A stretch of 9,132 nucleotides of DNA from an uncultured Ruminococcus sp. Its GTDB lineage: Bacteria > Bacillota > Clostridia > Oscillospirales > Acutalibacteraceae. The translations under genes were made by a program, and so were the position numbers. Shown here in pieces: positions 1 through 6,662 of the stretch. The notes beneath the pieces are model-generated. The model ran no database searches. It was given only the letters and a program-made list of their open reading frames with translations, and had not been told where the DNA came from. The stretch is taken from NCBI GenBank assembly GCA_902803125.1, contig CADCOZ010000382.1, positions 1 through 9,132 on the forward strand. The letters are read 5' to 3'. The first letter of the stretch is position 1. Every line of letters starts with the position of its first letter.

Positions 1-30
1 GAAACCTTTTTTTCGCTAGAAAAAGGTTTC
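1..30. other. AT-rich perfect hairpin at the left edge
   Basis: Bases 1-11 (GAAACCTTTTT) are the exact reverse complement of bases 20-30, with an 8-base loop. On the + strand the stem is followed by C residues rather than a T tract, so it does not look like a terminator for an upstream + strand gene. On the other strand the flank lies outside the window. It may be the outer part of the repeat that begins at 31, or a bidirectional terminator of a neighbour. The structure is seen directly; the role is unknown. Confidence 0.5.
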
Positions 31-87
31 CCCCAACGGGGTGCAGGGGCAGAGTCCCTGCTGGGGTTTGGGGCAAAGCCCCAACAT
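31..87. repeat. Left terminal GC-rich stem-loop repeat (two units)
   Basis: Two successive units of about 25 bases each begin with GGGG and each can fold into a short GC stem. The inner unit has the perfect core TTGGGGCAAAGCCCCAA (68-84), a 7-bp stem with a 3-base loop. The outer unit has CAGGGGCAGAGTCCCTG (44-60) with one imperfect pair. Bases 62-87 are the exact reverse complement of 8918-8943 at the other end of the cassette, so the gene block is flanked by inverted copies. Repeats of this style are often scattered through clostridial genomes and give spurious translations containing GQSPxWGLGQSPN. The role is unknown. Confidence 0.85.
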
Positions 88-93
88 AAAAAC

Positions 94-100
94 AGGAGGT
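94..100 (+). promoter_or_regulatory. Ribosome binding site that sets the portal start
   Basis: AGGAGGT lies 6 bases before the ATG at 107. This fixes the portal start there and excludes an in-frame ATG at 41, which would translate the GC-rich repeat. No convincing -35/-10 pair is visible in 1-106, so the promoter is probably upstream of the window or is unusual. Confidence 0.85.
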
Positions 101-106
101 GAGAAG

Positions 107-1234
107 ATGAAGCTGTTGAAGAGAAAGAAAAAGGAAGAGGCGGCTGTTCAGACGGCGGTGAGCCATGTTTGTCGGAATGGTTTTGGACTGTGGGACGGCA
201 TTGTGCAGAGCCGGTGCGAAAGACAGCTGTATCGGACACTGAGAAAGGCTGTTCCAATCGTGGATGCCGCTATCTATAAAATTCTGCGGCTGATTGGCGG
301 GTTTCGGGTGAAATGCGATGACCCGCTGACGGAAAAACAGCTCACGGACTTTTTAGCAACTGTCAGGGTCAACGGCTGTCAGCAGGGGATTCGCCGCTTT
401 TTGGAAAACCATTTGGACAGACTGATCACGGACGGCACCGCTGTCGGGGAGATTGTTTTGTCGGGGTACGGTCGAGAAATTGCCGCCTTATACAATGCTT
501 CGCTGGAAGATGTATCGCTGTCGGCAGAGGACGACCCGTTTCATGTGGTCTGCTCGGTGATACAGCCGAACGGCGAGAGAAAACCGGTGGCGTATCCTGA
601 CCTGATTATCATCAGTACCTTGATGAATGAAGAACATCAGGTCTATGGCACTTCGGTACTGCGGGGACTGCCGTTTGTGGGCGAACTGCTCATAAAAATC
701 CTGAAAGCGACCGGTGCCAACTGGGACAGAATCGGAAATGTGCGGTTCGTGGTATCCTATAAGCCCGGCGACAATGACAGGGGCTTTGTGAAGGAACGAG
801 CTGAACAGGTGGCTTCCGAGTGGAGCAAGGTCATGGACAGTACAGAACCGAAGGACTTTGTCAGTGTGGGTGATGTGAGTGTGCGGGTCATCGGGGCCGA
901 CAACCAGATTCCCGATGCACAGATTCCGGTGCGTATCCTGCTGGAACAGCTGTTAGCAAAGCTGTCGATCCCGCCGTTTCTGCTGGGGCTGTCTTGGTCA
1001 AGCACCGAACGAATGTCGGCTCAGCAGGCCGATATTCTGACCAGTGAACTGGAATACTATCGGGATCAATTAACCGGTGTGGTGCGTCAGGTGTGCGACT
1101 GCTGGCTGAAACTCAACGGACGGCGGTGTGCCTACCAAATCGAGTGGGACAACATCAGTTTGCAGGATGAAGTAGAATTGGCACGAGCGGCTTTGCTGAG
1201 AGCACAGGCACAAAAGCTGACAGAAGGGCAGTAA
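107..1234 (+). CDS. Phage portal protein
   Basis: A 375-aa protein in the place and of the general type of a phage portal, the dodecameric ring at one capsid vertex through which DNA passes and to which the tail attaches. It opens with a basic stretch (KLLKRKKKEE, residues 2-11). Portal-like segments follow: a helical region with repeated aromatic and basic residues (41-110), YPDLIIIS before a loop (163-170), the YGTSVLRGLPFV segment with a long helix (180-210), and a C-terminal helical part with LSIPPFLLGLS (286-296) and SAQQADILTSELEYYRDQL (304-322), typical of the stem-to-wing transition. It is shorter than Mu gp29-type portals (about 500 aa) and near the short HK97-like ones. It is the first gene; the terminase genes that normally precede a portal are absent. 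The portal assignment is firm, the subfamily is not. Confidence 0.85.
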   Translation: MKLLKRKKKEEAAVQTAVSHVCRNGFGLWDGIVQSRCERQLYRTLRKAVPIVDAAIYKILRLIGGFRVKCDDPLTEKQLTDFLATVRVNGCQQGIRRFLENHLDRLITDGTAVGEIVLSGYGREIAALYNASLEDVSLSAEDDPFHVVCSVIQPNGERKPVAYPDLIIISTLMNEEHQVYGTSVLRGLPFVGELLIKILKATGANWDRIGNVRFVVSYKPGDNDRGFVKERAEQVASEWSKVMDSTEPKDFVSVGDVSVRVIGADNQIPDAQIPVRILLEQLLAKLSIPPFLLGLSWSSTERMSAQQADILTSELEYYRDQLTGVVRQVCDCWLKLNGRRCAYQIEWDNISLQDEVELARAALLRAQAQKLTEGQ

Positions 1235-1260
1235 ACGCCATAAAAAGAAGGGAGTGTACC

Positions 1261-2199
1261 ATGACAACAGAGGAATTACAGCAAATCAACCAATATACCA
1301 GAAGAGAGCTTTCGGAAGAGGACGTATATGTCTTTTCGGTGGTGCTGTGCGACAACGAAATCGACAGAGAGTTTGAACGCTTCTCGGACGAAGCCTTGGA
1401 CACGTTAGCCAAGCTGTTTGTCGGGGTGACCGGTATTGCGGATCATGAACCGAAAAGCAGTAACCAGAGTGCCAGAATTTTTGCCTGTCGGGTTGAAACC
1501 CCTGACGGACAAACAACAACAGACGGCAGAGTATACCGCCGCTTATGCGCCAGAGCCTATCTGCCCCGCAGTGAAAAAACACAGGACATGATTTTGGCGT
1601 TGGACAGCGGCATTAAAAAAGAAGTCAGCGTTGGCTGTGCGGTAAAGGAACGTATCTGTTCTATCTGCGGCGAGGATATCGCCCACTGTCAGCATATCAG
1701 AGGACAGCACTACGGCACCCAATTATGCTATGCTACGCTGAACGAACCGACCGATGCCTATGAATGGTCTTTTGTGGCGGTGCCGGCACAAAAAGAAGCC
1801 GGTGTTATCAAGAACTTTAGGCAGACGACTGAACATTCACAAGGAGGAATGACAATGGACATTGAAAAAAGACTGCTCAGCGGCGGCGAACAGCATTTTA
1901 CCGCCGCCGAATGGCAGACACTGACGGAAACGTACCGTACCTTACAGCAGAAAGCCGCTGACGGCGAAATCGTCAGAGAAAAACTGCTCAAGGATATTGC
2001 CGGTTTGTCGGCGGTGATTCTGCCGGGCTTGGGAGCGGAAACCGTTCTCAAAATGACCGCAAACTTGTCTGTCAGACAGCTGGATGAAATAAAGAACGCC
2101 TTTGAAAGCAAGGCGGCTGAAAAACTGCCCCTGCGTCCTCAGCTTTACCGGCCGTCCGATACAGACACAACCCCCAACAATCCCTATCAACATATTTAA
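1261..2199 (+). CDS. Prohead protease fused to C-terminal scaffold domain (XkdF-like)
   Basis: A 312-aa protein in the protease slot between portal and capsid. The N-terminal part fits the HK97-type prohead serine protease that matures the shell: the likely catalytic His62 is in GIADHEP (59-65), the likely Ser123 in KEVSVGC (120-126), and the family-typical third block is YEWSFVAVPAQKEAG (167-181). Between the Ser block and the last block sits a Cys/His cluster (C133, C136, C143, H145, with C156 further on) that could bind a metal. Residues 199-312 are helical and charged, as in a scaffold or delta domain, and have their own internal start. AAGGGAG at 1248-1254 supports the ATG at 1261. In lambda and relatives such proteins are cleaved or self-cleaved after assembly. 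Assigned by motifs and position; the exact catalytic residues are inferred. Confidence 0.82.
   Translation: MTTEELQQINQYTRRELSEEDVYVFSVVLCDNEIDREFERFSDEALDTLAKLFVGVTGIADHEPKSSNQSARIFACRVETPDGQTTTDGRVYRRLCARAYLPRSEKTQDMILALDSGIKKEVSVGCAVKERICSICGEDIAHCQHIRGQHYGTQLCYATLNEPTDAYEWSFVAVPAQKEAGVIKNFRQTTEHSQGGMTMDIEKRLLSGGEQHFTAAEWQTLTETYRTLQQKAADGEIVREKLLKDIAGLSAVILPGLGAETVLKMTANLSVRQLDEIKNAFESKAAEKLPLRPQLYRPSDTDTTPNNPYQHI
1841..1847 (+). promoter_or_regulatory. Internal ribosome binding site for a nested scaffold
   Basis: AAGGAGG lies inside the protease gene, 7 bases before an in-frame ATG at 1855 (a second in-frame ATG at 1849 is too close). Strength and spacing match the true gene starts of this operon. 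It encodes only the linker between protease and scaffold domains, so it looks selected as an initiation site. Confidence 0.75.
1855..2199 (+). CDS. Nested in-frame capsid scaffold protein
   Basis: Initiation at the internal ATG would give a 114-aa protein identical to residues 199-312 of the protease-scaffold fusion. It is predicted to be largely helical (charged and Leu-rich from about 3 to 95) with a Pro/Thr/Asn-rich, probably disordered tail. Scaffold proteins of this kind guide capsid assembly from inside and are then removed. The arrangement is the one known from lambda, where Nu3 is made from an internal start in gene C: many copies of scaffold and few of protease from one reading frame. 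The strong Shine-Dalgarno and its position at the domain junction are seen directly; scaffold function is inferred. Confidence 0.65.
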   Translation: MDIEKRLLSGGEQHFTAAEWQTLTETYRTLQQKAADGEIVREKLLKDIAGLSAVILPGLGAETVLKMTANLSVRQLDEIKNAFESKAAEKLPLRPQLYRPSDTDTTPNNPYQHI

Positions 2200-2211
2200 G
2201 GAGGAATTATC

Positions 2212-2550
2212 ATGAGTGTAGCATTTAACGGTTTTAATGAAAATGTCGTGACCTTTGAGGCGGCGACCGGTGTGGCCGCCGGCAAGCCGGTCATGATTTC
2301 GGCCAACAACAAGGTGCAGGCCGTAACAAGCGGTGCCTTCTGCGGCATTTGTACCAACGTCAGAGGCGGCTATGCGGGCGTACAGCTGAAAGGCTTTGTG
2401 ACAGTTCCCTATAGCGGCACCGTTACCATAGGATACCAGAAATTGGCAGCCGCTACCGGCGGCAAGGTGACCGTGGATACCACCAACGGCAAGGAATATT
2501 TGGTGGTGAATGTCAACAGCACCGCCGGCACTGTCGGCTTCATGCTGTAA
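2212..2550 (+). CDS. Small capsid decoration-like protein (DUF2190-like)
   Basis: A 112-aa protein, rich in Gly, Val, Thr and Ala with alternating beta-strand pattern, directly upstream of the capsid gene. The pattern FEAATGVAAGKPVMIS (18-33), then a VKLKGFVTVPYSG-like block (95% beta-type residues, about 56-71) and a final VDTTNG-YLVVNVNSTAGTVGFML region resembles the short beta-rich decoration proteins (DUF2190/lambda gpD-like position) that bind the outside of the capsid and stabilise it. AAGGAGG at 2198-2204 overlaps the upstream stop codon and is 7 bases from the ATG, so translation is coupled to the protease gene. A decoration role is likely from fold pattern and position but is not proven. 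Confidence 0.65.
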   Translation: MSVAFNGFNENVVTFEAATGVAAGKPVMISANNKVQAVTSGAFCGICTNVRGGYAGVQLKGFVTVPYSGTVTIGYQKLAAATGGKVTVDTTNGKEYLVVNVNSTAGTVGFML

Positions 2551-2571
2551 TTTTTAAGGAGGTAATGAACA

Positions 2572-3576
2572 ATGGCATTTTATGATTCTATCAGACTCGA
2601 AAAAGGGATGTATAACAGCGGCCGCTCGTTGACCGCTGTGCTGGAGGAACTCGACCCTTCCGAACACTACAAAGGCACACCGCTGGAAGGCTTGGATGCG
2701 TTTCAGCGTCAGCTCAAGCGTTATGATATCCGTGTGGGCGGCAGTCATTCCGACAGCGTACAGAAGTTCTTTGAAACGTCCAATTCTGCCGCCCTGTTTC
2801 CCGAATATGTTTCCAGAGCGGTGCGTCAGGGTATCGAAGGCAGTGATTACCTCAAGGATATCATCGCCGCTAAAACCGTCATTGACGGCTTGGATTATCG
2901 CTCGGTGGTATCGGCTCCGACCGATGACGAAAAAAGCCTGAAGCCGGTGGCAGAGGGTGCCGTTCTGCCCCAGACCAATGTTCGCACCAGTGAACACTTG
3001 GTGAAACTCATCAAACGCGGCAGAATGCTGGTGGCTTCCTATGAAGCAATCAAATATCAGCGGCTGGATCTCTTCACGGTGACACTGCGTCAGATCGGTG
3101 CGTATATTGCCCGTGAACAGCTCAAAGATGCCGTGAATGTGATCATCAACGGTGACGGCAACAGCAACCCCGCCACTGTCGTTTCCCTGACGACTGCCAA
3201 CAGCCTGTCATATGCGGATTTGATCAATTTGTGGGCGAATGTGTCGCCGTATGAACTCAATACCATGCTCGCTCCGACCGATATGATGCAGAAGCTGCTG
3301 GCACTGACAGAAATGAAGGATGCACAGGCGGGTTTGACCTTCCAGGGTACCGGCAAAATGATTACGCCGATGGGTGCCAATCTCCTGCATATTCCTTCGA
3401 TGGTATCGGGCAAGATTATCGGTCTGGATAAGAACTGTGCGCTGGAGATGGTGCAGTCCGGCGAAGTCATTCTCGACAGCGACAAGCTCATCGACAGACA
3501 GCTCGAAAGAACCTCTATCAGCTGTATTGCGGGCTTTGCCAAAATTTTTGGCGATGCTTCCAAAGTGTTAGGCTAA
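2572..3576 (+). CDS. Major capsid protein, HK97-type
   Basis: A 334-aa protein matching clostridial phage major capsid proteins of HK97 fold in length, order and motifs. Residues 1-70 are a polar, helix-prone N-arm, possibly the part cut by the protease. LFPEYVSRAVRQG (75-87) is the typical entry to the fold. The E-loop region lies around 105-150 (polar, basic, with EGAVLPQTN at 128-136). A long spine-type helix covers 165-190 and is followed by VIINGDGN (190-197). The P and A domain region is 210-330 with APTDMMQKLLAL (234-245) and TPMGANLL (265-272). AAGGAGG at 2556-2562 supports the ATG at 2572; an ATG at 2565 is out of frame. It would be the most abundant product of the operon. Confidence 0.85.
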   Translation: MAFYDSIRLEKGMYNSGRSLTAVLEELDPSEHYKGTPLEGLDAFQRQLKRYDIRVGGSHSDSVQKFFETSNSAALFPEYVSRAVRQGIEGSDYLKDIIAAKTVIDGLDYRSVVSAPTDDEKSLKPVAEGAVLPQTNVRTSEHLVKLIKRGRMLVASYEAIKYQRLDLFTVTLRQIGAYIAREQLKDAVNVIINGDGNSNPATVVSLTTANSLSYADLINLWANVSPYELNTMLAPTDMMQKLLALTEMKDAQAGLTFQGTGKMITPMGANLLHIPSMVSGKIIGLDKNCALEMVQSGEVILDSDKLIDRQLERTSISCIAGFAKIFGDASKVLG

Positions 3577-3593
3577 AGCAGGGAGGCGTGACA

Positions 3594-3938
3594 GTGAATC
3601 GGGAGAATGTGATAACCCTTTTTGAAAAGCTGTCAGGTCTTTCGGAAGATGAAGGCAGGGAATACCTCTTTTTGTGTGATGAAGCGATGGAACATCTTGT
3701 TTCGATAGCCGCCACCACAGAGAGCAGCAGCGGTCAGCAGGAAATGGCCGCTGCCGCCCGTGCCTATTACCGCTATGTACTGCTGTCTATGACAGACGGC
3801 AGCGGTGCGGTCAAAGTGGGAGAAGTCAGTGTCCATCCAAACAAAGACAGGCTTTTTTATGCCGAAAGACTGTATCGAGAGGCTTTGGCTCAGCTGAAAG
3901 GATATATCGGAGAAGACTTTGTGTTTAAGGGGATATAA
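3594..3938 (+). CDS. Putative head-tail adaptor protein
   Basis: A short, mostly helical protein (114 aa from the GTG at 3594) directly after the capsid gene, where PBSX-type and HK97-type phages carry the adaptor that docks on the portal ring. Two helical stretches (about 6-55 and 85-105) flank a loop with TDGSGAVKVGEVSV (68-81). I place the start at the second of two in-frame GTG codons: GGGAGG (3581-3586) is 7 bases from the GTG at 3594 but only one base from the GTG at 3588, too close to use. No motif identifies it beyond position and helix pattern, so the role is inferred from synteny. Confidence 0.6.
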   Translation: MNRENVITLFEKLSGLSEDEGREYLFLCDEAMEHLVSIAATTESSSGQQEMAAAARAYYRYVLLSMTDGSGAVKVGEVSVHPNKDRLFYAERLYREALAQLKGYIGEDFVFKGI

Positions 3939-3946
3939 ACGAGAAC

Positions 3947-4282
3947 ATGAAACATCTGGAAAAGGAAATGGAAAAAATCGGCTGTTGGATTCGTGTGCAG
4001 GCCAAGGACGGCTGGCGGGAAGGAAAGGGTGTGTTCTATCCGATGCGGTACAGCCAAAGAGAATGGGGCGGCATTATCCATACGCCGGAAGGTATCAGTG
4101 CAGAGGAACGGTATTGGTTGTATTGCCCCGGTGAACTGTTGGCCGACAGCGATTACGGCAGTGAAATCGTGCAGGGAAATGACCGCTTTCTGCTGGTGTG
4201 GAAGGATCGCTATGACTGCCGCTGGGGACGCTATACCAAGGCCTGCCTGAGAAGAATGACGGAGGAACAGGAAGATGAATAA
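3947..4282 (+). CDS. Putative head-closure (stopper) protein
   Basis: A 111-aa protein following the adaptor, in the slot of the YqbH/gp16-type stopper that closes the portal channel after packaging. It is rich in Trp, Tyr and Gly, with beta-type segments such as CWIRVQAKDGWREGKGVFYP (13-32) and NDRFLLVWKDRYD (78-90), and a charged C-terminal tail (RRMTEEQEDE). The start has only weak upstream complementarity (GAGA), unlike its neighbours, and lies 8 bases after the previous stop, so it may depend on translational coupling. Its last 8 bases overlap the next gene (ATGAATAA). I do not recognise a diagnostic motif; the role is positional inference. Confidence 0.55.
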   Translation: MKHLEKEMEKIGCWIRVQAKDGWREGKGVFYPMRYSQREWGGIIHTPEGISAEERYWLYCPGELLADSDYGSEIVQGNDRFLLVWKDRYDCRWGRYTKACLRRMTEEQEDE

Positions 4283-4679
4283 CTTTTTGGAAGAAATGAT
4301 GGCGGCGGTTCAGCGGACAGAAGGTTTGCAGAACTGCCGCTGTATACAGACCGACAGCGGCGGCATGGTGCCGTTTCCGGTGGCAAGACCTATCATTTGC
4401 TTTGCTCTGGAAGCGGCTGACCGGCTGGATTATTTCTTGGGCTATGACGAGGTGCTGTTCGGCAGTGAAAAACTGAAGGTCAGTGTTTTGTGCGAAGAAA
4501 AGAAAGGCGGTTCCTTCTGCGAAACACTCGCCAAGAAGGTCTGTCAGGCACTGCTTTTGGCAGATACGGAAAAAAACATTACCTCTGTGGCCGTGGAGAA
4601 ATGTATGTACGACAAGGCCAATTTTGCATATAAAGTAATAATGAGATTTTCCCTGCGGGAACATACCCAACGGCTGTAA
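4275..4679 (+). CDS. Putative tail terminator / tail completion protein
   Basis: A 134-aa protein of alternating helix and strand: an N-terminal helix (2-15), strands around 20-47, then VLFGSEKLKVSVLCEEKKGG (60-79), a helix (81-95), and strands 98-127 ending in a Phe/Arg-rich edge. The pattern fits the alpha/beta tail terminator or completion proteins (XkdJ, gpU or gpZ type) that cap a tail tube and join it to the head, and the gene is in that slot. GGAGG (4261-4265), inside the previous gene, is 9 bases from the ATG. The tail sheath gene that normally follows is missing. The function is inferred. Confidence 0.5.
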   Translation: MNNFLEEMMAAVQRTEGLQNCRCIQTDSGGMVPFPVARPIICFALEAADRLDYFLGYDEVLFGSEKLKVSVLCEEKKGGSFCETLAKKVCQALLLADTEKNITSVAVEKCMYDKANFAYKVIMRFSLREHTQRL

Positions 4680-4692
4680 AGGAGGGGCTGCT

Positions 4693-5088
4693 TTGCAGGA
4701 AGAACAAGCATTATGCGGCAGAGATGCGGTTATCTATATCAACGGGCATCAGCTTTTGCAGGCACAAAAAGCCGAACTGCACCAGAAAACAGAAAGACAC
4801 GCCGTGCGCAGCTGTTTTCATAATGAGGATATGGCACTGATGACGGGACGTTCTCATTATCAGCTGCATCTGACAGGGGTGAGAATGAAAGAACCCTTTG
4901 AGAACTGTAATTTCTATGACCTCGATTATTTTACGGTGCGGTTATGTCTGGAGGGGGTCAGCCTGCTGTTGGAGGGGTGCTGTTGGGATGATTTCCGAGC
5001 CGTGGCAGAACCGGAACAGTTTCGGGAACATATCAGCATTATCGCCCGCCGTCTGACAAAGGAGGAAACACATGAAGGAAGCGGATAA
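4693..5088 (+). CDS. Small protein in the tail-tube slot
   Basis: A 131-aa protein in the position of the tail-tube gene (XkdM) of PBSX-type phages. The N-terminal part has a loose tube-like pattern, GRDAVIYINGHQLLQAQKAEL (9-29) resembling the opening strands of such proteins, and the rest alternates beta-prone blocks (55-66, 79-96, 113-120). It is a weak resemblance only. It has six cysteines (8, 41, 72, 85, 96, 97), many for a tube protein, and it is a single copy with no sheath gene before it. The TTG start is supported by AAGGAGG (4679-4685), 7 bases upstream and overlapping the prior stop. Alternatives are a connector or a baseplate initiator. Low certainty on function, high on coding. 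Confidence 0.4.
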   Translation: MQEEQALCGRDAVIYINGHQLLQAQKAELHQKTERHAVRSCFHNEDMALMTGRSHYQLHLTGVRMKEPFENCNFYDLDYFTVRLCLEGVSLLLEGCCWDDFRAVAEPEQFREHISIIARRLTKEETHEGSG

Positions 5089-5227
5089 TTATGCACAATG
5101 GCAGAAAGAAAACACGCTGACAGCCAATGAAGCCGATGAACTGGTGCGGCTGTCGGAATTGCTGCAGGGAGATGGCCTGCGGTATGAAAGACAGTTAAGA
5201 GCGGAGGAGGAAGTCAATGAACTGTGA
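5072..5227 (+). CDS. 51-aa acidic helical protein in the tail-chaperone slot
   Basis: A short gene that an automatic length cut-off would miss. It starts with ATG at 5072 after a perfect AAAGGAGG (5058-5065, 6 bases away), overlaps the previous gene by 17 bases and the next by 11, and ends at TGA 5225-5227. The product is highly charged and helix-prone throughout (acidic around 18-30 and 44-50, Leu-rich 24-36). It occupies the place where tailed phages carry the tape-measure chaperone (XkdN, gpG/GT) and then the tape measure itself, but it is much too small to be a tape measure and there is no slippery sequence extending it. I do not recognise its family. It may be a reduced chaperone, an assembly factor or a relic. 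Confidence 0.65.
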   Translation: MKEADNYAQWQKENTLTANEADELVRLSELLQGDGLRYERQLRAEEEVNEL

Positions 5228-5747
5228 CGGAAAAATGAGCTTTGGTTCTTTTATCTTTCCCATCAATCCGTATTTGCTGAAAATCACACACCGCCGCACC
5301 GTGGCCAAAGCCGCTGTTCCTTACGGCTATCCGGCGGTCAGCGATATGGGCGGCGGTGTTTGTGAAATCAGCGGAGAAGGAGAATTTTGCGGTGAAGATT
5401 GTGTTCAGCAGTTTGCGGCTCTGCGGCAGTATTTTGAAAACGGCGGGAGCCATATTTTATATATTCCCTCAGAGGTGCCAATGTTAGCGGTGCCGGTATC
5501 CCTGACCCTGACGGGAAAGGATATAGAAAATGTGATACAGTACAGCTTTGTGTTTGAAGGTTCGGAGGAAAGCGGCTGTTTGTCGCAGGTCAAGAACTTG
5601 ACACGCCGCACCGCAGACGGCCAAAAGCGGCTGTGGGACTATGCCAACGAAAGCGGACTGTCCATTGAAACGCTGAAACGGCTGAATCCGGATGTGGGTC
5701 GTCCCGATAAGCCCGTGCCGGCGGGAAGGAGCGTGTATTTTTGCTGA
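5217..5747 (+). CDS. LysM-ended tail/baseplate protein (XkdP-like)
   Basis: A 176-aa protein. Residues 8-115 look like the beta-rich tail proteins that precede the hub in PBSX-like phages: FGSFIFPINP (9-18), the DMGGGVCEISGEGEF block (43-57), a helix (62-75) and a Tyr/Phe-rich strand VIQYSFVFEG (106-115). The end, LWDYANESGLSIETLKRLNP (139-158) with VPAG (167-170) and a last strand, is LysM-like, the fold of XkdP and P2 gpX that anchors the hub or contacts the inner tail wall. GGAGGAGG (5203-5210) is 6 bases before ATG 5217. A tape measure normally comes directly before this gene and is absent. Its last 7 bases overlap the hub gene. Domain calls are by pattern. Confidence 0.65.
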   Translation: MNCDGKMSFGSFIFPINPYLLKITHRRTVAKAAVPYGYPAVSDMGGGVCEISGEGEFCGEDCVQQFAALRQYFENGGSHILYIPSEVPMLAVPVSLTLTGKDIENVIQYSFVFEGSEESGCLSQVKNLTRRTADGQKRLWDYANESGLSIETLKRLNPDVGRPDKPVPAGRSVYFC

Positions 5748-6658
5748 CGTATGAATTGAAGGATATCCATCAGCAAACGGTGATTTTGCGGCACCCGCTG
5801 AAGGTGAGCTTCTCCTGTGCGGCCGATGCACCGGCCGATCGGCTGACAGCGGTCTTTGCCGTCAGCGGTACCGTGCCGGTGCTGTCGTCTGTCGAAGTGC
5901 GGCAGGGCGAGGAACGGATTTTTTTCGGACAGATAGATGAACAGACCGAAGAAATCACCCCCAAAGGACGGTTGTTATCGGTAACGGCCAGAAGTCTGGC
6001 GGCGGTACTGCTGGACAACGAAGCGGCACCGCAGACCTATTGCCTGCCGTCTATGCCGCTGTTGATGCAAAGACATTTCGAGCCGCTGGGGTTCACGGCG
6101 TTTGAAGGCAGTGAAAACGCCTTCGGCGGACAGCTGACGGTGACCAAGGGCATGAGTGAATGGTCGGTACTGCGGGAGTTCTGCCGCCGTTTTGTACAGA
6201 CCGAACCAAAGGTGCGGCGTGACGGGGTGCTTGATATCACGGGACAGCGGCCGCAGGAAACCTTGGTGCTTAACGCTGACAAGGTGCTTTCCTGCCGTCA
6301 TAGCTATCGGCCGAGTGTGCTGTTTTCGGAGATTTTTGCCCGCACCCGTGTGGGCGGTGATTACCGTATGCGGCTGGTCAGCCCCAAGGCACAGCAGATA
6401 GGCGTTCAAAGAAGGCGGTATGTCAATGCCATTGACAGCCAGACCCGCACGGTGCTTTCGGTGCGGGAAATGCTGGATAAAGCCGAAAGAGCCTATGAAC
6501 GGCTGACGGTGACGGTCAGCGGCTGTTATCCCGCAGAGCCGGACACCCGCTTACAGCTGAGCGGACGAACAGAACAGTACCGTATTCGGGAGATGACTTA
6601 TACACTGGACAGTTCGGGCGAAAAAACGTGCTTTTATGCAGAAAGGGAGAAAGAATAG
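5741..6658 (+). CDS. Baseplate hub protein, gpD/XkdQ-like
   Basis: A 305-aa homologue-like of the phage late control D / VgrG-N / XkdQ hub, the trimeric ring between tail tube and spike. Features expected of the family: strands with a VEVRQGEERIFFGQIDEQTEE block (51-71), the ARSLAAVLLDNEA segment (83-95), a central helical insert (101-150), a gp27-like domain with the FARTRVGGDY loop (199-208), and a C-terminal region with YRIREMTYTLD (280-290). Initiation is at TTG 5741, supported by AAGGAG (5726-5731) 9 bases upstream; no in-frame ATG is nearer. The gene overlaps its neighbour upstream by 7 bases. A hub is of use only with a tube to plug and a spike to hold, both of which are present as candidates. 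Confidence 0.78.
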   Translation: MLTYELKDIHQQTVILRHPLKVSFSCAADAPADRLTAVFAVSGTVPVLSSVEVRQGEERIFFGQIDEQTEEITPKGRLLSVTARSLAAVLLDNEAAPQTYCLPSMPLLMQRHFEPLGFTAFEGSENAFGGQLTVTKGMSEWSVLREFCRRFVQTEPKVRRDGVLDITGQRPQETLVLNADKVLSCRHSYRPSVLFSEIFARTRVGGDYRMRLVSPKAQQIGVQRRRYVNAIDSQTRTVLSVREMLDKAERAYERLTVTVSGCYPAEPDTRLQLSGRTEQYRIREMTYTLDSSGEKTCFYAEREKE

Positions 6659-6662
6659 CTTT

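Noticed and set aside
31..87. CRISPR array or integron attachment site
   Set aside because: The units are abutting stem-loops without unique spacers, there are no cas genes or integrase, and no conserved attC core was found.
62..90. A sigma-70 promoter in the left leader (TTTGGG with CATAAA)
   Set aside because: The spacing is about 13 bases and both boxes are poor and lie within the repeat stem; not supportable.
41..106. Extension of the portal gene upstream to an ATG at 41
   Set aside because: It would translate the GC-rich repeat into GQSPCWGLGQSPN, a known type of artefact, and a strong ribosome site marks the ATG at 107.
2554..2997. Minus-strand frame of 147 codons opposite the capsid gene
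   Set aside because: A shadow of the strongly supported capsid protein, without a ribosome site or recognisable motif.
4095..4670. Minus-strand frame of 191 codons opposite the connector genes
   Set aside because: It lies antisense to two coupled + strand genes, has no ribosome site, and its His/Phe/Cys-rich composition is typical of a shadow frame.
4679..5227. A programmed frameshift joining chaperone and extension, as in lambda G/GT
   Set aside because: No convincing slippery heptamer was seen near the overlap 5072-5088, and the downstream gene at 5217 has its own strong ribosome site.
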